Origin: Enterococcus columbae
GTDB lineage: Bacteria; Bacillota; Bacilli; Lactobacillales; Enterococcaceae
Assembly: GCA_020742395.1 (NCBI GenBank)
Contig: DYWZ01000059.1
Location: 51,918 to 115,917, forward strand
DNA: 64,000 bases
Direction: 5' to 3'
The notes under the pieces: model-generated
Told to the model about the DNA's origin: nothing
Database searches by the model: none
Seen by the model: only the letters and a program-made list of their open reading frames with translations
Made by a program: the position numbers and the translations under genes
In this document: positions 1 to 7,662 of the stretch, piece by piece
How positions within the stretch are numbered: the stretch's first letter is position 1
Layout: each line of letters opens with the position of its first letter

Positions 1-67
1 GTGCTTCACCTTCTTTACCAATAATCACGTGACGGTTCCATAATTTATCAAAAAGTGTTGTTCCCAT
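1..67 (-). CDS. leuC: 3-isopropylmalate dehydratase large subunit, N-terminal fragment
   Basis: Only the first 22 codons are inside the window (MGTTLFDKLWNRHVI then GKEGEA), running off the left edge. This start matches the conserved beginning of LeuC, the iron-sulfur aconitase-family subunit that isomerises 2-isopropylmalate to 3-isopropylmalate together with LeuD. The ATG is preceded by AAGGTGATAAAT, which lies across the last codons of leuB, so the two genes are translationally close. The [4Fe-4S] cysteines cannot be seen. The identification rests on the short N-terminus plus its position after leuA and leuB, the usual order. Confidence 0.88.
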   Translation of the reverse strand, partial: MGTTLFDKLWNRHVIIGKEGEA

Positions 68-72
68 ATTTA

Positions 73-1119
73 TCACCTTTCTAATTTAGCAATCACTGCT
101 TGTGTAAACGCACTGGTCGTAGCTGTACCATTTAAATCTGGCGTTAAAACACCTGATTCCATCGTAGCAAAACACGCTTGTTCTATTTTATCAGCTAAGT
201 CATAGTAACCAAATGATTGGCGCAACATCAATACGACCGATAAAATCATCGAAACTGGATTAGCAATATTTTTACCCGCAATATCAGGCGCTGAACCATG
301 AATGGGTTCATATAAAGAAGGCCCATTTTCACTATGACTTGCACTCGGTAAAACGCCAAGTGTGCCTGGTAAAACCGAGGCTTCATCACTTAAAATATCC
401 CCAAATAAATTTTCAGTGACAATCACATCAAAGCTAGTTGGTTGTTGGATTATTTTCATCGCCGCTGAGTCAACATATTGATGTTGTAAGGTACAATCAG
501 GATATTCTTTAGCAATTTCATTGGCAATTTTTCGCCACAATTTACTAGTTGCTAAAACATTGGCCTTATCGACAGACAATACTTGCTTGCGTCTGCTTCT
601 AGCTATTTGAAAGGCTTGATGCATAATCCGGCGAATTTCTTTTTCATGATAACGGTTAGTATCATAAGCAAAATCATCCGCTAATTCTCTTGGTTGACCA
701 AAATAAATACCACTTGTTAACTCTCTCACTACTACTAAATCCGTCCCCTGAACAATTTCACGTTTAATCGGTGAATAATCTAATAGCGCATCTGATACTT
801 TAACTGGTCGAATATTCGCATATAGATTTAACGCTTTACGCAAAGCTAATAAACCAGCTTCTGGCGTTTGTACTGCGTGTTCCCATTTTTTACCACCAAT
901 CGCTCCTAATAAAATCGCATCGGCCTGTTGGCAAGCTTGCAAAGTCTCATCAGGCAAAGGTTGGCCAGTTAAATCAATAGCACTTCCACCAAAAGCATGC
1001 GCTGAAAACTGAAAATCATATTCATCATTACGATTAGCTGCTTTTAAAATGGTTAGCGCACTTTCCATAATTTCTGATCCAATTCCATCACCAGCTAATA
1101 CTACAATTTTTTTCACCAT
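73..1119 (-). CDS. leuB: 3-isopropylmalate dehydrogenase
   Basis: This is a 348-residue enzyme of the isocitrate/isopropylmalate dehydrogenase family. It oxidatively decarboxylates 3-isopropylmalate to 2-oxoisocaproate with NAD+, in the cytoplasm. The nucleotide-binding start GDGIGSEIM (residues 11-19) is present, as are the substrate-binding arginines in the LRKALNLYANIRP segment, the active-site region VDKANVL, and the metal-binding DILSDEAS segment (about residue 240). Length is normal for the family. The ATG lies one base after the leuA stop codon, with GAGGG upstream inside leuA. It is the second gene of the leader-controlled leuABC operon. No defects are seen. Confidence 0.95.
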   Translation of the reverse strand: MVKKIVVLAGDGIGSEIMESALTILKAANRNDEYDFQFSAHAFGGSAIDLTGQPLPDETLQACQQADAILLGAIGGKKWEHAVQTPEAGLLALRKALNLYANIRPVKVSDALLDYSPIKREIVQGTDLVVVRELTSGIYFGQPRELADDFAYDTNRYHEKEIRRIMHQAFQIARSRRKQVLSVDKANVLATSKLWRKIANEIAKEYPDCTLQHQYVDSAAMKIIQQPTSFDVIVTENLFGDILSDEASVLPGTLGVLPSASHSENGPSLYEPIHGSAPDIAGKNIANPVSMILSVVLMLRQSFGYYDLADKIEQACFATMESGVLTPDLNGTATTSAFTQAVIAKLER

Positions 1120-1120
1120 T

Positions 1121-2638
1121 TTATTGCCCTCTTTCCTTTAAAATAGAACTTGCGTGAACATAGGCTTTGGCTGAAGCTTTCAATACGTCAAAATCTACAC
1201 CGACACCGTTAATCATTATTTTTTTCGTATCATCAGTAATACTTACCCTAACTTCGGCTTGCGCATCTTCTCCACTGGTTAAGGCTTGTATTTCATAGCT
1301 AGTTAAAATTGGTTTTTGCATAAATACTTCATCGATGGCATTATAAATCGCTTGAATACTACCATCTCCAATTGCAGAAGCTGTCTGAATTTGTTTTTGT
1401 TCATCTTGAATAGAAACAACAGCTGCCTGATAGCCATTTGATACATACTGTAATTGAATAGCTGCTAAATGATAGCCATCTTCTTCTCGTCTAAATTTAT
1501 CAGTCACCAAAGCGATTAAATCTTGATCGGTAATTTGTTTTTTCTTATCTGCTAATATTTTAAATTTCTTGAATAAATCATTCACGCTATCCGTTTCTAA
1601 TTCATAACCTAAATCAGCTAATTTAGCTACAAAGGCATGACGACCAGATAATTTGCCAAGCGGTAACGCATTGGTTTTTACGCCAACTAATTGTGGCGTA
1701 ATGATTTCATAAGTTTCAGGATTTTTTAAAACACCATCTTGATGAATACCTGATTCATGTGCATAGGCATTACCACCAATTACCGCTTTATTTTTAGGAA
1801 CGGGTATACCTGATAATCTAGCAACTAAATCACTAGTATGCTTGGTTTGTGCTAAATGAATCTTACTTGTGCATTGATAAAAGTCTTTACGAATATGCAA
1901 AGCCACCGCTACTTCTTCTAATGCAGTATTGCCTGCACGCTCTCCAATCCCATTGATAGTCCCTTCCACTCGATTAGCGCCATTTTCAATCGCAGCTAAG
2001 GCATTGGCAGTCGCCATTCCTAAATCATCATGACAATGTGATGAAAAAATAATTTCTTGATCACTTTTAATATTTTGAATTAAATAAGCAAAAATTTTCC
2101 CATATTCGCTTGGGTTTGTATAACCGACAGTATCCGGAATATTAATAATACTCGCACCTGCATCAATGGCTGTTTGAACTGCTTGTAATAAAAATGGTAA
2201 GGAAGTTCTAGTTGCATCTTCTGGAGAAAATTGGACTTTTTCAAACTTAGTTTTTGCATAGCGTACATGATGATCAATCGACGCTAAAACTTCTTCTGGG
2301 GTCATCTTTAATTTGTATTTCATATGCACCTCACTGGTAGCTAAGAATACATGAATTTGTGGAAATTTCGCCTCTTTTAGCGCTTCATAAGCACAGTCGA
2401 TATCTTTTTCTTGGCAACGGGCAAGACCTGCTACAGTCATAGTAGTCACCGCCGAAGCAATTGCTTGAACCGCTTGAAAATCACCAGGCGAAGCAATTGG
2501 AAAGCCCGCTTCAATGGTATCAATCCCCCATTTTTCTAATTGTAGGGCAATTTGAACTTTTTCTTTAGTATTAAAATTTACGCCGGGAGTTTGTTCCCCA
2601 TCTCTTAGTGTAGTGTCAAAAAATTGAATTGTTCTCAT
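1121..2638 (-). CDS. leuA: 2-isopropylmalate synthase
   Basis: LeuA condenses acetyl-CoA with 2-oxoisovalerate, the first committed step of leucine synthesis. The 505-residue protein has the TIM-barrel HMGL-like domain from the start ([13 protein letters not shown], metal-binding HCHDDLG near residue 205, GERAGN near 235). The C-terminal LeuA dimerisation/allosteric domain that binds leucine for feedback control begins around residue 370. I chose the ATG at 2638, ten bases after GGAG; an in-frame TTG two codons earlier sits only four bases from it. The gene follows the leuL leader and terminator at 2673-2712, so expression should respond to leucyl-tRNA charging as well as feedback inhibition. 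Confidence 0.95.
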   Translation of the reverse strand: MRTIQFFDTTLRDGEQTPGVNFNTKEKVQIALQLEKWGIDTIEAGFPIASPGDFQAVQAIASAVTTMTVAGLARCQEKDIDCAYEALKEAKFPQIHVFLATSEVHMKYKLKMTPEEVLASIDHHVRYAKTKFEKVQFSPEDATRTSLPFLLQAVQTAIDAGASIINIPDTVGYTNPSEYGKIFAYLIQNIKSDQEIIFSSHCHDDLGMATANALAAIENGANRVEGTINGIGERAGNTALEEVAVALHIRKDFYQCTSKIHLAQTKHTSDLVARLSGIPVPKNKAVIGGNAYAHESGIHQDGVLKNPETYEIITPQLVGVKTNALPLGKLSGRHAFVAKLADLGYELETDSVNDLFKKFKILADKKKQITDQDLIALVTDKFRREEDGYHLAAIQLQYVSNGYQAAVVSIQDEQKQIQTASAIGDGSIQAIYNAIDEVFMQKPILTSYEIQALTSGEDAQAEVRVSITDDTKKIMINGVGVDFDVLKASAKAYVHASSILKERGQ

Positions 2639-2672
2639 TATCAACTTACTCCTTCATCCAAATTTTTATTAT

Positions 2673-2712
2673 AAAAAAAGCATTCCATAAAGTATCTTTC
2701 TTTATGCAATGC
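2673..2712 (-). terminator. Attenuator terminator of the leu operon
   Basis: On the minus strand the 13-base arms GCATTGCATAAAG and CTTTATGGAATGC pair with a single mismatch around a 7-base loop and are followed by seven T residues. It lies between the leader peptide and leuA. It is therefore an intrinsic terminator inside the 5' leader rather than at a gene end, which is the arrangement of transcription attenuation. Confidence 0.85.
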
Positions 2713-2716
2713 CAAT

Positions 2717-2759
2717 AGAACTCTTTATTTATGCTGAATTTTGCAGTCAAAAGAGTTCT
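2717..2759 (-). promoter_or_regulatory. Leader hairpin (pause/antiterminator region) of leu attenuator
   Basis: A perfect 10-base inverted repeat (AGAACTCTTT / AAAGAGTTCT) begins directly after the leuL stop codon. Part of its 5' arm and loop (TCTTTTGACTGCAA) can alternatively pair with TTGCATAAAGA, the 5' arm of the downstream terminator. That would form an antiterminator. The hairpin is seen directly; the switching is inferred from the known logic of leader-peptide attenuators. Confidence 0.65.
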
Positions 2760-2810
2760 CTATCGTAATAATAATAATAAACCAAATGATTGAATTGCTT
2801 GTTTTTTCAT
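2760..2810 (-). CDS. leuL: leu operon leader peptide
   Basis: A 16-codon ORF, MKKQAIQSFGLLLLLR, with five consecutive TTA leucine codons, a GGTGAG Shine-Dalgarno seven bases from its ATG, and a sigma-A promoter just upstream. It is followed by two mutually exclusive-looking hairpins, the second a U-tract terminator, and then leuA. Ribosome stalling at the TTA run when charged tRNA-Leu(UAA) is scarce would allow transcription into leuABC. The peptide itself is unlikely to have another function. The ORF and the structures are directly visible; the mechanism is inferred from classical amino-acid attenuators. Confidence 0.85.
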   Translation of the reverse strand: MKKQAIQSFGLLLLLR

Positions 2811-2843
2811 TTTACTCACCTAACAAAATAAATAATTTATTAA

Positions 2844-2872
2844 AAAATACCTAATTTTTAATGAGAAGTCAA
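2844..2872 (-). promoter_or_regulatory. Promoter of leuL-leuABC
   Basis: On the minus strand TTGACT (2867-2872) and TATTTT (2844-2849) are separated by 17 bases, a good -35 and spacing with a weaker -10. The leuL start codon is about 34 bases downstream of the -10. Confidence 0.6.
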
Positions 2873-2943
2873 GTGTTTTTGCTAAATTTTCTGAATATTT
2901 TTTATATGAATAAAATGAGCAAGTGATTTTCAAAGTGTAATTG

Positions 2944-3025
2944 TTCGAAAAATTTGCCCTACCGTTTGAATAAAATTCAAGTTTTTCTACTTTTTCAAAC
3001 GATAGGTAACACTCGAATTTTTTCG
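2944..3025. repeat. Large imperfect inverted repeat upstream of the leu promoter
   Basis: Two arms of about 30 bases face each other. The left (2944-2970) and right (2994-3025) share CGAAAAA-TT and CCTA(C/T)CGTTTGAA in opposite orientation around a 23-base AT-rich centre. It lies between the leu promoter and the tRNA-Arg terminator and has no U tract suited to either gene. It could be an operator or a decayed mobile palindrome. No function is assigned. Confidence 0.5.
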
Positions 3026-3059
3026 CCACTAACCAAGTTATTGTACATCCTTAGTTCGC

Positions 3060-3093
3060 AAAAAAATCCTTAGAGACTTTGAGTCTCTAAGGA
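3060..3093 (-). terminator. Terminator of tRNA-Arg
   Basis: A perfect 12-base stem TCCTTAGAGACT / AGTCTCTAAGGA with a three-base loop, followed on the minus strand by a run of T residues. It begins seven bases beyond the 3' end of the tRNA. Confidence 0.9.
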
Positions 3094-3099
3094 TATTAG

Positions 3100-3173
3100 C
3101 GTCACAGGAGGGATTCGAACCCCCGACCGTTCGCTTAGAAGGCGAATGCTCTATCCAGCTGAGCTACTATGAC
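3100..3173 (-). tRNA. tRNA-Arg (anticodon UCU)
   Basis: A complete cloverleaf can be folded. The acceptor is GTCATAG/CTGTGAC with discriminator G, the D arm is GCTC-AGCTGGATA-GAGC, and the anticodon arm is TTCGC-CTTCTAA-GCGAA giving anticodon TCT. The T arm is GGGGG-TTCGAAT-CCCTC. CCA is not encoded. It reads AGA codons, the favoured arginine codons in AT-rich genomes. It stands alone with its own terminator. Confidence 0.96.
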
Positions 3174-3276
3174 CTATCAGCAACAAAAATGATTTTAACA
3201 GATTTTTTTAAGACATGCAAGCTATTTCTGAGAAAAAATATTGAAATAAGATAACTTTTTTACTTAAAAGAAGAAT

Positions 3277-3311
3277 AAAAAAAGTAGTTGTCCATCCATT
3301 ACAACTACTTT
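3277..3311 (-). terminator. Terminator of queT
   Basis: An 11-base perfect stem AAAGTAGTTGT / ACAACTACTTT with a nine-base loop and a T tract on the minus strand, starting 14 bases after the queT stop. Confidence 0.88.
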
Positions 3312-3324
3312 AAACATCTATCTT

Positions 3325-3834
3325 TTATTTTGTTAAATCAATCTTTTTGCCAACAGTATAAATAATTACAGATCCAATTGCCATCGCTAGAAATTCCCCG
3401 ATTCCAATGGTTAACCAGTTAAAGAAAAATGGCGCATGATAAAGGAAAGTTAACTCTCCAGAAATCGTAAACATTGATACCGCACAAATAATGGTACTGA
3501 CAGCCATTTTCTTTTTCATTGAAGTCATATTAGCCGTAACTTTTACATTGATAATTAATACAATAAATGTAGAAAGGGTCCCTACAATTAAGTCGACCAC
3601 TCCATTTTGTGAAAATAAATTTGAAATGAATACGCCAAGAGTTACTGCCCAAATATAGCGTTTATTATACAAAGGCATAAAATTAAACATCTCAGATAAG
3701 CGTACTTGAATCGCTCCATAACTAATAGGAGCTAAAACAACGGTGATGACTACGTACAAAGCAGCCACAATTGCAGATTTGACTAGTTCTAATGTTTTTT
3801 CATGACTAGTTACTTGTTGAGTTGGTTGATTCAT
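3325..3834 (-). CDS. queT: QueT family queuosine-precursor ECF transporter substrate-binding subunit
   Basis: A 169-residue hydrophobic protein with five or six predicted membrane segments (one at about residues 14-40, others to 163). It belongs to the QueT (COG4708) family of ECF transporter S components that take up the queuosine precursor preQ1/preQ0. The conserved PISYGAIQVRLSEM(F) and PLYNKRYIWAVTLGVFI stretches are typical. I start at the ATG at 3834, five bases past a good AGGAG; the open frame upstream runs into the riboswitch and is not translated. The energising EcfA/A'/T proteins are not in the window. Regulation is by the preQ1-II riboswitch, so the substrate assignment is well supported. 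Confidence 0.93.
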   Translation of the reverse strand: MNQPTQQVTSHEKTLELVKSAIVAALYVVITVVLAPISYGAIQVRLSEMFNFMPLYNKRYIWAVTLGVFISNLFSQNGVVDLIVGTLSTFIVLIINVKVTANMTSMKKKMAVSTIICAVSMFTISGELTFLYHAPFFFNWLTIGIGEFLAMAIGSVIIYTVGKKIDLTK

Positions 3835-3841
3835 TATTGAC

Positions 3842-3903
3842 ACTCCTTTGCAAGGGATTTTCCCTTGGTAATAAGCTGCGACTAAAGGATGGAAGTTTCG
3901 CAG
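3842..3903 (-). promoter_or_regulatory. preQ1-II riboswitch (COG4708 RNA)
   Basis: Minus strand, 5' to 3': stem CTGCGA (3898-3903) pairs with TCGCAG (3876-3881) around a loop containing CTTCCATCCTTTA. Then comes a CTTATTACC linker, the hairpin AGGGAAAATCCCT, and TGCAAAGGAG that includes the Shine-Dalgarno of queT. Element order and linker sequence match the preQ1-II class, in which ligand binding hides the ribosome binding site in a pseudoknot. The presence of queT directly downstream agrees. Confidence 0.88.
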
Positions 3904-3924
3904 TGTGGAATTTCCACGATTGCT

Positions 3925-3952
3925 ATCATACCACATCTAAAGGAAAATGCAA
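3925..3952 (-). promoter_or_regulatory. Promoter of the queT riboswitch transcript
   Basis: TTGCAT (3947-3952), 16 bases, TATGAT (3925-3930) on the minus strand, placing the transcription start about 15-20 bases before the aptamer. Confidence 0.65.
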
Positions 3953-3975
3953 CAGTTTTGAAATAATCACTAAAT

Positions 3976-4010
3976 AAAAAGGAAATGCTACAAATGCGCA
4001 TTTCCTTTTA
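3976..4010 (-). terminator. Terminator of the methyltransferase/Tad2-like/SDR operon
   Basis: The stem AAAAGGAAATGC / GCATTTCCTTTTT is followed by T residues on the minus strand, four bases past the SDR stop codon. Confidence 0.85.
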
Positions 4011-4014
4011 AAGT

Positions 4015-4761
4015 TCATTTCAGTAACCAACCACCATCGATAGGTACGATATTTCCTTGTAAATAGCTACTTTTTTCGCTTGCTAAAAATAAAGTTAATT
4101 CAGCTACCTCTTGCGCTTGTCCCCAACGTTTTACCGGTGTTTCATCAGCAACCCATTTAGCCATCGCACCATCTCCTGCAAAGTCAGCTGCATTCATCGG
4201 CGTTTGAATCGCACCTGGCGCAATCGCCTTGACCGAAATCCCTTGGTTAGCATAATCCAAAGCTACTTGTTTAGTTAATCCAGCAATCGCATGTTTGCTA
4301 GCCGTATAAGCAACACCACCACCACCAGCGACAAAACTAGCGATTGAAGCCATATTGATAATGGTTCCTTGCTTTTGTTTTAACATCGATGGTAAAACTA
4401 GCTGGATTAAATAAAACATACTATTTAGATTTGTGTGCATAATTTCATGCCAACTTTCAAGTGAGGTACTCAAAATATCCGCATAACCATCTAATTTACC
4501 AGCTGTATTCAGTAAAATATCAATTCGTCCAAACTTTTCTAAACACTCAGACACTAAGTTTTGACATTGTTGATAATTTGAAATATCCGCCTGATAAAAA
4601 GTAAATCGAGCTTCATTTGGTAATGTTTTTGAAAAATTTTGATCCACTCCAAAAACAATTGCTCCTTGCGCTAAAAAAGCCTGCGCTTGCGCTAAGCCAA
4701 TTCCTGAGGCACAACCAGTAACTAAAACAACTTTTTCGCAAAATTCAAGTTTATTTGGCAT
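4015..4761 (-). CDS. SDR family NAD(P)-dependent oxidoreductase (FabG-like)
   Basis: A classical short-chain dehydrogenase of 248 residues. It has the cofactor motif TGCASGIG (about 15-22), the NTAG-like LLNTAGK segment (about 84), a catalytic Ser in NMASIAS, YTASK (Tyr/Lys catalytic pair), and the C-terminal PIDGGW. The acidic residue in GVDQN after beta-2 suggests NAD preference. The substrate is unknown; 3-oxoacyl-ACP reductase is the nearest generic label, but the gene is not in a fatty-acid cluster. I start at the ATG at 4761, which overlaps the end of the Tad2-like gene by 11 bases; a longer in-frame start at 4782 has no ribosome binding site. It is the last gene of a three-gene operon. 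Confidence 0.88.
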   Translation of the reverse strand: MPNKLEFCEKVVLVTGCASGIGLAQAQAFLAQGAIVFGVDQNFSKTLPNEARFTFYQADISNYQQCQNLVSECLEKFGRIDILLNTAGKLDGYADILSTSLESWHEIMHTNLNSMFYLIQLVLPSMLKQKQGTIINMASIASFVAGGGGVAYTASKHAIAGLTKQVALDYANQGISVKAIAPGAIQTPMNAADFAGDGAMAKWVADETPVKRWGQAQEVAELTLFLASEKSSYLQGNIVPIDGGWLLK

Positions 4762-4981
4762 ATTCAACAATTTCCCAATCATCGGCTAAGATATCGCATA
4801 CAGTTGGTGCAAAACTAGAAAAACCTTCATCAGAAGTCTTGATTAAAAAATAAGGCGTAACCGGTGCATGCTCAAATTCTTGACCTTCCACCAATGTTAC
4901 ATATAATTCATAGCCGCTCCAACCTTTACGAATGATTTTAGCACCCTTTTTTAATTCTGGTAAAATTTGTTCAAATGTCAT
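4751..4981 (-). CDS. Tad2-like (DUF2829) small protein
   Basis: A 76-residue protein with the DUF2829 signature: FEQILPELKKGAKIIRKGW, then a beta segment (LYVTLVEG), and the C-terminal DILADDWEI motif. The family was renamed Tad2-like because a Bacillus phage member sequesters the cyclic-ADP-ribose signal of Thoeris immunity. Whether chromosomal members do this is not established. The start is well marked by AAGGAGAGATA before ATG. It lies 52 bases after the O-methyltransferase gene and overlaps the SDR gene, so it is translated from an operon with two metabolic-looking genes rather than from a phage. Confidence 0.85.
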   Translation of the reverse strand: MTFEQILPELKKGAKIIRKGWSGYELYVTLVEGQEFEHAPVTPYFLIKTSDEGFSSFAPTVCDILADDWEIVEYAK

Positions 4982-5033
4982 TATCTCTCCTTCTTTCTAT
5001 TACCAAATTCATATTTCCTATACCTTTATATGG

Positions 5034-5747
5034 TTATTCCACAGATTCAGTTACCTGTAAAGAATTTGGATCAATTTCATCAACCTCTTTGGTAATCAAA
5101 GCCACACCGTCCCCTAATGGAACTAAACTAGTGGTCAAATCAGGATGGGTATTAATGACGGTCAAAAATTCATTTAATTTTCGATGAATCGCCCGTTTGC
5201 CTCTAGGAATACTTTCATAAGGATCTAAAATCGTTCCTCCTTGAAAAATATCATCGACCATTAATACGCCGCCTTTTTTTAACAGTCGTAAACATTCAGG
5301 TAAAAACTCAATGTATTTTGACTTTGCACTATCCATGAAAATAAAATCATAGGGCCCTGTTAAGGTAGGTAAAATTTCAGCAGCTTGTCCTTCTAACAAG
5401 GTTACTTTATCCGTTAATCCTAAACGTTCATAGGTCTTTTTGGCCTTTTCAATCATTACTTCATAGCGGTCAATGGTCGTAACATGACCATCATCACCGA
5501 CAAATTGGGCCATCAAACTAGAAGAAAAACCAATTGCACAACCAATTTCCAAAATATTAGTAGGTTTCAATTGTCCTAGTAAAAATTGCATAAAAACAAC
5601 CGTTTCATGTGGAATAATCGGCACTTCTTGTTCATTTGCTTCACGCTCAACTTGGCCTAATTCCCCAGCTAATGGTTTTTGGGCTTGCCGTAGATACTGC
5701 ACTAATTCTTTCATCACCACAGGACGGTGCATCATTTCATTTCTCAA
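5034..5747 (-). CDS. Class I SAM-dependent O-methyltransferase (family 3 type)
   Basis: A 237-residue methyltransferase with the SAM-binding motif ILEIGCAIGFSSS (about 67-79), the acidic strand end TTIDRYE (about 94), FIFMDSAKSKY, and the metal-binding LMVDDIFQGG loop (about 160). These are hallmarks of cation-dependent O-methyltransferases (catechol/caffeoyl-CoA-like; YrrM/TrmR relatives). Bacillus TrmR methylates 5-hydroxyuridine at tRNA position 34, so a tRNA substrate is possible but unproven. The start is TTG at 5747, eight bases after AGGAG; ATG codons four and five codons later are alternatives. It heads the operon with the Tad2-like and SDR genes. Confidence 0.88.
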   Translation of the reverse strand: MRNEMMHRPVVMKELVQYLRQAQKPLAGELGQVEREANEQEVPIIPHETVVFMQFLLGQLKPTNILEIGCAIGFSSSLMAQFVGDDGHVTTIDRYEVMIEKAKKTYERLGLTDKVTLLEGQAAEILPTLTGPYDFIFMDSAKSKYIEFLPECLRLLKKGGVLMVDDIFQGGTILDPYESIPRGKRAIHRKLNEFLTVINTHPDLTTSLVPLGDGVALITKEVDEIDPNSLQVTESVE

Positions 5748-5834
5748 ACATACATCTCCTATCTTTACAATAATCTCTTTTCATTATAGCTTGTCTAATT
5801 TTTTTAAGCAACGAAACGTATTTTGACAACTTCT

Positions 5835-6227
5835 TTAGTGTAATTTTTGATTGGCTTTAGCACTAAAGGCCGTTTTATCCACAATAAAACGTTCATGAAT
5901 TCCTTGGGCAACAGTATCTGTTTCATCATAAACGATTGCCTCAAAAACCAAGCGCTTGCGATCAATTTCAATCAATTTCGTTTCACACCAAACTTGCAAT
6001 GAAATCGGCGTAGGTGCAAGGTGTGTTAATTCGATTTTACTACCAACTGTTGTTTGACTTTTATCCAACTTGCTAGCAATACTTTGCCAAGCGGTTTTTT
6101 CAACTAAAGAAACTAGACTTGGTGTAGCAAAAACTGCTAATTCACCACTTCCTACCATTTGCGCCGTTTGTTCTTTAGTAACGATAAGACTTTGTTTTCC
6201 TTTTTGACCAACTGTTAACATCAGCAT
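5835..6227 (-). CDS. Thioesterase family protein (FlK-like hotdog fold)
   Basis: A 130-residue protein matching the fluoroacetyl-CoA thioesterase-like hotdog family. It shows TPSLVSLVEKTAW near residue 36, VGSKIELTHLAPTP near 62, and a late IHERFIVDK strand. These proteins hydrolyse or bind acyl-CoA thioesters; the substrate cannot be told. The start is ATG 6227 (four bases after AAGGA) or ATG 6221 (ten bases after); both give essentially the same protein. A promoter TTGCAA-16-TATGAT (6257-6284) lies upstream, so it is likely transcribed alone or into the methyltransferase operon. Confidence 0.8.
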   Translation of the reverse strand: MLMLTVGQKGKQSLIVTKEQTAQMVGSGELAVFATPSLVSLVEKTAWQSIASKLDKSQTTVGSKIELTHLAPTPISLQVWCETKLIEIDRKRLVFEAIVYDETDTVAQGIHERFIVDKTAFSAKANQKLH

Positions 6228-6256
6228 TCATTCCTTTTTAGCAAATTTCTAGTTTT

Positions 6257-6284
6257 ATCATATACCTATCAAGAATATTTGCAA
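6257..6284 (-). promoter_or_regulatory. Promoter of the thioesterase gene
   Basis: Minus strand TTGCAA (6279-6284), 16-base spacer, TATGAT (6257-6262), 30 bases before the start codon. Confidence 0.55.
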
Positions 6285-6290
6285 ATAGAC

Positions 6291-6334
6291 AAAAAAGAGA
6301 CAAAGCCCCCCATGTCAACGAAAAAGGCTTTGTC
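6291..6334 (-). terminator. Terminator of the Gfo/Idh/MocA oxidoreductase gene
   Basis: The nine-base stem GACAAAGCC / GGCTTTGTC followed by TCTTTTTT on the minus strand, 30 bases beyond the oxidoreductase stop. Confidence 0.85.
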
Positions 6335-6364
6335 AAAGGCTAGTAATATAATTAAAAACAGAAA

Positions 6365-7381
6365 TTAGGATAGCTGGTGGATAGCAGCTTCCAATAACTT
6401 CATTTGAAACAGCGTCTCTTCATCCTTTACGAGTTTATCTTTTCCATTAATAATCGTCTCGTAAAGTGCTTCATAAAATCGACTGTAATCGCCGACTTCT
6501 GAAACAACCTGCTCTTCATGGTAGCGACCATATTCATCAAAATAAGTCAATGTACCATAATGTTCAGGTAAATCTAAACCAAAATCAGCATGATCTGGAA
6601 GATAAAACATCTTTAAATGTTCTTCTTGACGATCTTTTGTTGCCTTTACGAACATCCCCTTTGTTCCATATACAACAAAGCTTGGTCTTGGTTTAATTCT
6701 AAAATAACTTGATTTCACAGAAACTTTTAACATACCATAGTACAAGTCTAAATCGAAATAATCGTTCATCCGACCTTCCCCCAAAAGTTGGCGAACTTCT
6801 AATTTAGAATCATCTGGTATACCAAAATATGAAATGACTTGATCTAAAGTATGACACGCATGTCCATACAAGAAACTATCAGCTACAGAAAATTGGTCAC
6901 TTTTAAGTGGCACTTCTGGACGATAGTAATCAAAATGCATTTCCATTTCTAGTAAGTTGCCTAATCGACCACTTTCAATCACTTTTTGTACAGTTAAAAA
7001 GTCTGAATCAAAGCGACGATTTTGATAACATTGAACGAAAAGATTTCGTTCGCTTGCAATCTCGAATAATTCCTTGGTTTCGGCATAGCTTAATGAAAAT
7101 GGTTTTTCAACCAAAACATTTTTATCATGCAACAAAGCATCTTTAGCTAATGCATAATGTGAAGCATTTGGTGTAGTGATAATTACAAGCTGTATTTCAT
7201 GATCACTATAGATATCATCCAATGAATCCGTATAATTGACTCCTTCAACTTTAGGCCAAGTATCCCGTAAAGTTCGTGCATAAATTGTTTTCACACGAAT
7301 TTTATCCTTCAGCTTTAATACGAAAGGTAAGTGATAACGGTTAGTACTCTTTCCATTACCAATGTAAGCAATAGTTAACAT
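6365..7381 (-). CDS. Gfo/Idh/MocA family oxidoreductase
   Basis: A 338-residue dehydrogenase with an N-terminal Rossmann fold (IAYIGNGKSTNRYHLP, residues 3-18), the ITTPNASHYALAKDALLHDK region, the cofactor/catalytic EKPFSLSYAE motif (about 91-100), and a C-terminal GFO/IDH alpha/beta domain. Members act on sugars, inositols or biliverdin with NAD(P); this resembles the small E. coli YhhX/YdgJ-type branch, and the substrate is unknown. The start ATG at 7381 follows GGAGGG at eight bases; the longer open frame starting at 7465 is not supported. It is divergent from an RpiR regulator 280 bp away, which could control it. Confidence 0.87.
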   Translation of the reverse strand: MLTIAYIGNGKSTNRYHLPFVLKLKDKIRVKTIYARTLRDTWPKVEGVNYTDSLDDIYSDHEIQLVIITTPNASHYALAKDALLHDKNVLVEKPFSLSYAETKELFEIASERNLFVQCYQNRRFDSDFLTVQKVIESGRLGNLLEMEMHFDYYRPEVPLKSDQFSVADSFLYGHACHTLDQVISYFGIPDDSKLEVRQLLGEGRMNDYFDLDLYYGMLKVSVKSSYFRIKPRPSFVVYGTKGMFVKATKDRQEEHLKMFYLPDHADFGLDLPEHYGTLTYFDEYGRYHEEQVVSEVGDYSRFYEALYETIINGKDKLVKDEETLFQMKLLEAAIHQLS

Positions 7382-7662
7382 GAAATCCCTCCATCCCTGA
7401 TTCTCATTATACGTTTTTTTCATCGTTAGCAAAGATTTTAGCTGATTTTTGGCAAAAACTTTCACAAAAAAGCCTTTTCTTTCAAATGAAATTGAATATT
7501 TTTTTCAAAAATTTTCAACTTGTTTAACCAAGATAGATAAATATTCAAAAAAAGCGTTAAAACCTTTTAAAAAACGACCGATATTTGAAGTTGTGTTTCA
7601 ATATTATTTTTTATAATGTGATATAATGAACATGACTTTACTATATAATGGAGGAATTTGAG

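Noticed and set aside
2820..3029. Leftward 69-residue ORF upstream of leuL
   Set aside because: It overlaps the leu promoter and the large inverted repeat, lacks a Shine-Dalgarno and has no protein-like pattern.
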